Positions 23,536 through 23,561 of a DNA stretch of 23,561 bases are shown piece after piece. Source of the stretch: an uncultured Bacilli bacterium (GTDB lineage: Bacteria > Bacillota_I > Bacilli_A > RF39 > UBA660); assembly GCA_934163035.1 (NCBI GenBank), contig CAKPJX010000015.1, forward strand, positions 1-23,561, given 5' to 3'. The notes under the pieces are model-generated. The model searched no databases, had not been told where the DNA came from, and worked only from the letters and a program-made list of their open reading frames with translations. The stretch's first letter is position 1. Every line of letters begins with the position of its first letter. Both the position numbers and the translations under genes were made by a program.

Positions 23536-23561
23536 GTAATATCGACATATAACTCATATAG

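Noticed and set aside
1..23561. CRISPR array, tRNA, rRNA or prophage att sites
   Set aside because: No regularly spaced repeats, cloverleaf-like GTTCGA regions, rRNA stretches or duplicated integration sites were seen on either strand.

Overview
The window is very AT-rich (roughly 27-30% G+C by eye). It has strong Shine-Dalgarno sites, low-GC Gram-positive gene content (InlB B-repeats, sortase-type C-termini, ABC-2 exporters, 7TM-type kinases) and Trp encoded by TGG. This fits an uncultured low-GC Firmicute (Bacilli / Erysipelotrichia / RF39-like gut lineage) using the standard code; no rRNA or tRNA was seen to refine this.

Layout. (1) 1-1461: the 3' end of an unknown plus-strand gene converges on a collagen-like stalk protein gene. 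(2) 1672-8444: a surface-protein/regulator region. A divergent pair, [InlB-repeat membrane protein, minus] + [LuxR/NarL response regulator, plus], occurs twice. In copy A (1672-3572) the surface protein is intact and the regulator is ruined; in copy B (6431-8444) the surface protein is ruined and the regulator is intact. Between the copies lie a tag (3-methyladenine glycosylase I) pseudogene, a small anchored protein and a large beta-helix-like secreted protein with a sortase-type tail. (3) 8460-11086: a histidine kinase and a seven-TM degenerate kinase-like sensor, convergent with the intact regulator. (4) 11168-18828: a tight minus-strand operon of nine genes: TetR, a 49-aa membrane protein, an ABC ATPase and large permease, a YbaK-type deacylase, a second ABC exporter (ATPase plus two ABC-2 permeases) and a Cof-type HAD phosphatase. 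A 34-bp perfect palindrome sits just upstream of tetR. (5) 18936-22453: an HdeD-like membrane protein, a second sortase-type surface protein and an acidic multi-TM protein. (6) 22611-end: a truncated, nonsense-interrupted transposase, then terminators for a minus-strand gene that probably lies beyond the right edge.

How the genes may work together. Three minus-strand promoters, those of the two InlB genes and of the beta-helix gene, share a 16-nt box (TTATKACTYYTGSCAT) whose last base lies exactly 24 nt before a perfect TATAAT, with no recognisable -35. This is the layout expected of activator-dependent promoters. The obvious candidate activator is the LuxR-type response regulator encoded in the same block and controlled by the adjacent kinase/7TM sensor pair. 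I therefore propose a local signalling circuit (7TM pseudo-kinase sensor + HisKA_3 kinase + LuxR regulator + box) that controls cell-surface proteins and arose with a module duplication followed by reciprocal decay. The box, the spacing and the decay are read directly from the sequence; the regulatory link is inference.
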